A DNA stretch of 8,453 bases from an uncultured Collinsella sp. (GTDB lineage Bacteria > Actinomycetota > Coriobacteriia > Coriobacteriales > Coriobacteriaceae). The translations under genes and the position numbers were made by a program. Below the pieces are notes generated by a model that saw only the letters and a program-made list of their open reading frames with translations, was not told where the DNA came from and searched no databases. The stretch lies in NCBI GenBank assembly GCA_902494685.1, contig CABUUE010000062.1:1-8453 (forward strand), given 5' to 3'. This document shows, piece after piece, positions 5,582-8,453 of the stretch (positions within the stretch are counted from its first letter, which is position 1; each line of letters starts with the position of its first letter).

Positions 5582-6238
5582 ATGACCCTTCTCGAACTGT
5601 TCCAGCTGCTGAAGAAGCACCTTCAGCTGGTCATCACCCTTCCGGTGGTCTGCGCGATCGCCATGGGCATCGTGTCCTTCGTTGCGATGGACAACACCTA
5701 TACCGCGACGACGAGCATGTACATTCTCGCCAAGACCGACGATAGCGGTCAGATGAGCTACAACGATCTCTCGGCGAGTCAGATGCTTTCCAACGATATC
5801 GCCACGCTGCTGGATAGCGATAGCGTTAAGAGCGGCGCAGCCAATGAACTGGGCCTCACCGATCTGGATGACTACAAGGTGTCTGTTTCCTCCGAGACCA
5901 CCACGCGTGTCATTACGCTTTCGGTTACCGGCACCGATGCCAAGGAGACGGCTAAGGTCGCAAAGGCCATGGCCAGCTCGGTGAGTACGGTCGCTCAGAA
6001 CGTCGGCGCTGCCCAGAGCATCAACGTTATCGACGAGGCTAAGACCCCCGAAGCCCCCAGCGGTCCCAAGCGTATGCTGTACGTTGCTGTCGCGTTCCTC
6101 GCCGGTATCTTTATCGCAGTTGCCTATGTCGTTTTGGCAGACATGCTCAATACCCGCATCCGCGGTGCCGAAGAGGCAGAAGAGCTCCTGGGCATTCCCG
6201 TTGTTGGCCGAATTCCGGCTATGAAAGGTGGTAAATAG
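5582..6238 (+). CDS. Wzz/CpsC-like polysaccharide chain-length regulator and kinase adaptor
   Basis: This membrane protein of 218 residues has the usual Gram-positive CpsC plan. A short cytoplasmic start (MTLLELFQLLKKH) is followed by a first membrane segment (about 16-36). An outside domain (about 37-164) follows, then a Pro-rich approach PEAPSGPKR (156-164) and a second membrane segment (about 166-187). The cytoplasmic C-terminal tail (188-218) contains RIRGAEEAEELLGIPVVGRIP. In the family this tail binds and activates the CpsD kinase, because Gram-positive systems split the Wzc protein in two. The start has AAAGG-type pairing at 5568-5573. The kinase gene begins two bases after the stop, so they are cotranscribed. 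It probably controls export or length of a surface polysaccharide; the polymer is unknown. Confidence 0.9.
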   Translation: MTLLELFQLLKKHLQLVITLPVVCAIAMGIVSFVAMDNTYTATTSMYILAKTDDSGQMSYNDLSASQMLSNDIATLLDSDSVKSGAANELGLTDLDDYKVSVSSETTTRVITLSVTGTDAKETAKVAKAMASSVSTVAQNVGAAQSINVIDEAKTPEAPSGPKRMLYVAVAFLAGIFIAVAYVVLADMLNTRIRGAEEAEELLGIPVVGRIPAMKGGK

Positions 6239-6240
6239 GC

Positions 6241-6978
6241 ATGGCTAAGGCAAAGAACACCGATAAGCTCGTTGTACAGAATGCCGCCAAGACCCTTCTG
6301 GCCAACATCCGCTTTGCGAGCGTGGACGACCCCATTCGCACCATTACCGTCACGTCCTCGATTCCCAACGAGGGCAAGTCTACGGTTTCCATCAACCTTG
6401 CCCAGGCTATCGCCACGAGCGGCAAGTCCGTGCTCCTGGTCGAGGCCGATATGCGTCGCAGGTCCCTTGCCGATATGCTCGGCGTTCGCTCCCGCGGCGG
6501 ACTCTATGCAGTCCTTTCCGAGCAGGTTTCTATTGACCAGGCGATTGTCGAGACGGGCCAGAAGAATTTCTACTTCCTCGATGCCGAGCCGCATATTCCC
6601 AATCCTGCCGACATCATCGTCTCTCACCGCTTTGCTAAGCTGGTAAAGGCACTGTCCGCCAAGTTCCAGTACGTCATCTTCGATGCTCCCCCGGTCGGCA
6701 CCTTCATCGATGCTGCCGAGATTGCCAGCCTGACCGACGGTACGCTGTTCGTGGTGCGCGAGGACTTCACCAAGCGCGAGGAGGCGCTCAACGCCATCGG
6801 TCAGCTTAAGAAGTCCGAGAAGGTCAAGCTCATCGGTACCGTTATGAACTACTGCGAGACCGAGACCAGCGAGTACTACTACTCCTACTACACCAAGGAC
6901 GGTAAGAAGGTGAAGAAGGGCTCCGACGATCAGGGGACTTCCAAAAAGGGTATCTTCACCAACCGAGCAAACGTTTAG
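6241..6978 (+). CDS. CpsD/CapB-like bacterial tyrosine kinase (BY-kinase)
   Basis: This cytoplasmic tyrosine autokinase of 245 residues acts with the membrane adaptor encoded just before it. It has Walker A SSIPNEGKST (39-48, K46), Walker A-prime VEADMRR (67-73) and Walker B VIFDAPPVG (145-153, D148). The first Asp of the usual DxD in Walker A-prime is Glu here. The C-terminus carries a tyrosine cluster: Y204, Y212, Y213, Y214, Y216 and Y217, the expected autophosphorylation site. It is followed by a Lys-rich end. In the family, phosphorylation cycles of this tail tune polymer assembly and export. The ribosome site AAAGGTGG (6224-6231) lies within the end of the adaptor gene. The gene is rich in AAG, AAC and ATC codons, hinting at fair expression. 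Confidence 0.95.
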   Translation: MAKAKNTDKLVVQNAAKTLLANIRFASVDDPIRTITVTSSIPNEGKSTVSINLAQAIATSGKSVLLVEADMRRRSLADMLGVRSRGGLYAVLSEQVSIDQAIVETGQKNFYFLDAEPHIPNPADIIVSHRFAKLVKALSAKFQYVIFDAPPVGTFIDAAEIASLTDGTLFVVREDFTKREEALNAIGQLKKSEKVKLIGTVMNYCETETSEYYYSYYTKDGKKVKKGSDDQGTSKKGIFTNRANV

Positions 6979-6995
6979 TTGATTAAGGCTGACCT

Positions 6996-7646
6996 ATGCG
7001 TGACATTCATTGCCATATCTTGCCGGGTGTAGACGACGGCGCCGCCGATCTCGATGAGAGCTTGGCGATGCTCGAGGCTGCCAAGCGGGCCGGTGTAACC
7101 AGAATCGTTTGCACTCCTCACTGCCGTGATCCCTATTTTGATTACGACAAGATGTGGGATGCCTTTGAGCTGCTGCGCGATAACGCTGACGGTTTTCCGC
7201 TCCAGATGGGCTTCGAGGTCAACCATCGAAAGCTCGTTGAGCTTGGTATCGATGCCGCGGAGCACTTGCATTTCGATGGAACCAACGAGTTTCTGCTCGA
7301 GCTTTCGACGCATGCCGATGCGTATGCGTTTAGAGAGTACGAGAACACGATTTACGATTTGCAGTGCCGTGGCTACCAGGTGATCATCGCTCATCCTGAG
7401 CGCTATCGTGCGGTTCAAAAGGATGTAAGCGTGGCAGAGCGCCTGGTCGATATGGGCTGCAAGCTGCAGGCTTCGGCGGACTTTATTGCCGGCGGTCGCT
7501 TTGGTCGCGAAAAAAAGCCGGCACAGCGCCTGTTCGATCAGAACCTGTACAGCTTCATCGCGAGCGATGCCCATAACGTGGGTCATTACGACTGCCTGGC
7601 GAAGGCTCGCGCGAAGTTTAGCGTGCGCGGAGCTCACTTTCGCTAA
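6996..7646 (+). CDS. CpsB-like PHP-family protein-tyrosine phosphatase
   Basis: This metal-dependent phosphatase of 216 residues removes phosphate from the CpsD kinase tail. It has the PHP opening DIHCHILPGVDDGA with H5 and H7, then TPHCRDPYF (H42), GFEVNHR (E74), LLELS (E102), IIAHPERY (H133) and SDAHN (D191, H193). Together these are the expected metal ligands of a three-metal PHP site. Its length is slightly below the roughly 240 residues of the pneumococcal protein, but all motifs are present. It begins 17 bases after the kinase stop with TAAGG (6984-6988) as ribosome site. The order adaptor-kinase-phosphatase matches lactococcal eps-type clusters rather than pneumococcal B-C-D order. No polysaccharide synthesis genes follow. 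Confidence 0.93.
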   Translation: MRDIHCHILPGVDDGAADLDESLAMLEAAKRAGVTRIVCTPHCRDPYFDYDKMWDAFELLRDNADGFPLQMGFEVNHRKLVELGIDAAEHLHFDGTNEFLLELSTHADAYAFREYENTIYDLQCRGYQVIIAHPERYRAVQKDVSVAERLVDMGCKLQASADFIAGGRFGREKKPAQRLFDQNLYSFIASDAHNVGHYDCLAKARAKFSVRGAHFR

Positions 7647-7674
7647 AATCTGTCCCTAACGTTCGCATTGAATG

Positions 7675-7680
7675 AAAGGG
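7675..7680 (+). promoter_or_regulatory. Ribosome binding site fixing the acetyltransferase start at 7686
   Basis: AAAGGG lies five bases before ATG 7686. An in-frame TTG at 7668 would overlap this site and add six residues, so ATG 7686 is preferred. Confidence 0.7.
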
Positions 7681-7685
7681 CAGCC

Positions 7686-8186
7686 ATGGATATCCAACTT
7701 AAGACGGGATGCTTTGATGACGCGGCGTTGGTGCGCCGCGTCGTTTTTATGGACGAGCAGGGCTACGAGAATGAGTTCGACGCTATCGACGAGGATCCGA
7801 ACTGCCTTCATGTGACGCTCTATGTAGACGGTGAGCTTGCCGGTTGCTCGCGCGTGTTTCCCGAAGAGCTTGAGCGCGCGGCTGACGCAGAGGCTCCGGT
7901 GTCGCCGGCGTGCGACTTGGACGAAGGCGTCGCGGCGGGGGAGACCTACATTATGGGGCGCGTGGCCGTGCTGCCGGCTATGCGTCGTCGTGGTTTGGCG
8001 AGTGCGATCGTTGAGGCCAGTGATGCGTGTGCACGCGATGCCGGCGCTAAGCTTATTAAGCTGCATGCGCAGGAATACGTGCTGCCGCTCTATGCAAAGG
8101 CGGGCTACACGCAAATTGCCCCGGTGGACTATGAGGATGAAGGCCAGCCCCATGCCTGGATGGCCAAGCGCGTAGATGGCAGCTAG
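7686..8186 (+). CDS. ElaA/YjcF-type GNAT N-acetyltransferase
   Basis: This small cytoplasmic protein of 166 residues is a complete single GNAT domain, expected to move an acetyl group from acetyl-CoA to an unknown amine. The N-terminal FMDEQGYENEFDAIDED (21-37) matches the VFxxEQ...DxxD pattern of the ElaA family. Motif A is IMGRVAVLPAMRRRGLASAI (89-108), where RRRGLA is the acetyl-CoA pyrophosphate loop. Motif B resembles LHAQEYVLPLYAKAGY (126-141), and the ending EDEGQPHAWMAKR also fits ElaA. The gene starts 39 bases after the phosphatase stop with no visible promoter or terminator between, so read-through from the Cps-type cassette is possible. Nothing links its substrate to polysaccharide, and the pairing may be accidental. 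Confidence 0.9.
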   Translation: MDIQLKTGCFDDAALVRRVVFMDEQGYENEFDAIDEDPNCLHVTLYVDGELAGCSRVFPEELERAADAEAPVSPACDLDEGVAAGETYIMGRVAVLPAMRRRGLASAIVEASDACARDAGAKLIKLHAQEYVLPLYAKAGYTQIAPVDYEDEGQPHAWMAKRVDGS

Positions 8187-8224
8187 GGACGTTCCTTTTC
8201 TGCCGGCTGTTGGGGACACTCCTT
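8186..8224. repeat. Two copies of GGGACnnTCCTT after the acetyltransferase gene
   Basis: GGGACGTTCCTT (8186-8197) and GGGACACTCCTT (8213-8224) agree at 10 of 12 positions and start 27 bp apart. The palindrome GCCGGC (8202-8207) lies between them. Each copy is itself imperfectly symmetrical (GGGA...TCC). The arrangement recalls small extragenic repeats, but genome-wide repetition cannot be judged from one window. The first copy overlaps the stop codon of the acetyltransferase. Confidence 0.4.
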
Positions 8225-8296
8225 GGCAATTGGCGCATCGGAGCGTTTGGACATGCAGTTTTTCGATTCCGTATGTATATATGCGCGCTAATGGGT

Positions 8297-8302
8297 TATA
8301 AA
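8297..8302 (+). promoter_or_regulatory. Candidate -10 element for htpG (TATAAA)
   Basis: TATAAA is the best -10-like sequence in the 200-base gap and lies about 87 bases before the htpG start. No good -35 is seen at the right distance; TTGGAC at 8247-8252 is too far away. A second AT-rich stretch at 8271-8282 (GTATGTATATAT) could serve instead. No CIRCE or HAIR heat-shock operator was recognised. Confidence 0.35.
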
Positions 8303-8333
8303 ATCTAAGTCTGAACATAGCAGGTCTGCGATG

Positions 8334-8358
8334 CGGCTCGGGCAACCGGGCCGTTTTT
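8334..8358 (+). terminator. Terminator-like hairpin with GCAA loop ahead of htpG
   Basis: CGGCTCGG (8334-8341) pairs with CCGGGCCG (8346-8353), eight pairs including one G-U, closing a GCAA tetraloop. TTTTT (8354-8358) follows directly, giving textbook intrinsic terminator form on the + strand. It may end transcripts from the acetyltransferase side. However, no promoter is visible between it and htpG, so it probably lies inside the htpG leader and may act as an attenuator. Flanking GTCTGC (8324-8329) and GCGGAC (8359-8364) can pair as an outer stem. Confidence 0.7.
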
Positions 8359-8376
8359 GCGGACGGGGGTAGCGCG

Positions 8377-8382
8377 AAAGGA
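8377..8382 (+). promoter_or_regulatory. Ribosome binding site of htpG
   Basis: AAAGGA lies six bases before ATG 8389. The adjacent GACTGC (8381-8386) could pair with GCAGGTC (8320-8326) with one bulge, which might affect access to the site. Confidence 0.7.
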
Positions 8383-8388
8383 CTGCAC

Positions 8389-8453
8389 ATGCGTCAATTT
8401 AAGACCGAGAGCAAAAAACTGCTCGACCTCATGATCAACTCCATCTACACCAA
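8389..8453 (+). CDS. htpG: Molecular chaperone HtpG (Hsp90), N-terminal fragment cut by the window end
   Basis: Only the first 21 codons and two further bases are present. The start MRQFKTESKKLLDLMINSIY matches the very conserved opening of bacterial Hsp90, where F(K/Q)xESK(K/R)LLDxMINSIYT leads into the ATP-binding domain. HtpG is an ATP-driven cytosolic chaperone of about 620-640 residues, usually induced by heat or other protein stress. The gene has its own gap of about 200 bases upstream with promoter- and terminator-like signals, so it is a separate unit from the genes before it. The fragment is too short to judge completeness. Confidence 0.92.
   Translation, partial: MRQFKTESKKLLDLMINSIYT

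Noticed and set aside
8187..8388. CIRCE or HAIR heat-shock operator before htpG
   Set aside because: No TTAGCACTC-N9-GAGTGCTAA or CTTGAGT-N7-ACTCAAG pattern, or close variant, is visible.
7656..8390. Open reading frame of 244 codons on the minus strand
   Set aside because: It runs opposite the acetyltransferase and through the htpG leader with no family resemblance.
1..8453. CRISPR array, insertion sequence, tRNA or rRNA gene
   Set aside because: No regularly spaced repeats, transposase motifs, terminal inverted repeats, cloverleaf-like segments or rRNA landmarks were seen on reading both strands.

Overview
This window comes from a GC-rich, Gram-positive-type bacterium. The genes have clear Shine-Dalgarno sites of the AAAGG/GGAGG type. 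The content also points to a monoderm: a VanR/VanS-like two-component pair, a PhoB/PhoR-like pair with a Gram-positive PhoR-type sensor domain, and a CpsC/CpsD/CpsB tyrosine-phosphorylation cassette with a PHP-type phosphatase. Overall style resembles a gut actinobacterium of the Coriobacteriia (Collinsella/Olsenella-like). That placement is inference from composition and protein style and was not tested by a search. All supported genes lie on the + strand.

Layout. Positions 1-225 carry no gene but hold two GC-rich inverted repeats and an 11-bp-spaced direct repeat ahead of a weak promoter. Next come a VanR-like response regulator (226-921) and its VanS-like histidine kinase (948-2186). A 103-nt gap with promoter- and operator-like sequence leads to a solitary pstB (2290-3165). 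A short gap with a perfect 14-bp palindrome precedes a PhoB-like regulator (3230-3958) and its PhoR-like kinase (3962-5386, GTG start). The 195-nt gap 5387-5581 holds an intrinsic terminator and a candidate promoter. It is followed by a tight three-gene cassette: Wzz/CpsC-like membrane adaptor (5582-6238), CpsD-like tyrosine kinase (6241-6978) and CpsB-like PHP phosphatase (6996-7646). An ElaA-type GNAT acetyltransferase (7686-8186) follows. The last gap (8187-8388) has a short direct repeat and a terminator-like hairpin with a GCAA loop, just before the first 21 codons of htpG (8389 to the window end).

How the parts may work together. The two two-component systems probably sense envelope or antibiotic stress (VanRS-like) and phosphate (PhoBR-like). 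The pstB gene beside the second pair supports the phosphate reading, but pstS, pstC, pstA and phoU are not in the window. The CpsC-CpsD-CpsB trio is a known way to control export or chain length of surface polysaccharide by tyrosine phosphorylation. No glycosyltransferase, flippase or polymerase is present here, so its target locus must lie elsewhere. No van resistance genes, mobile element, CRISPR array, tRNA or rRNA was found. The genes themselves are ordinary. The points most worth checking are the terminator-like hairpin inside the apparent htpG leader, the solitary pstB and the detached Cps regulatory cassette.
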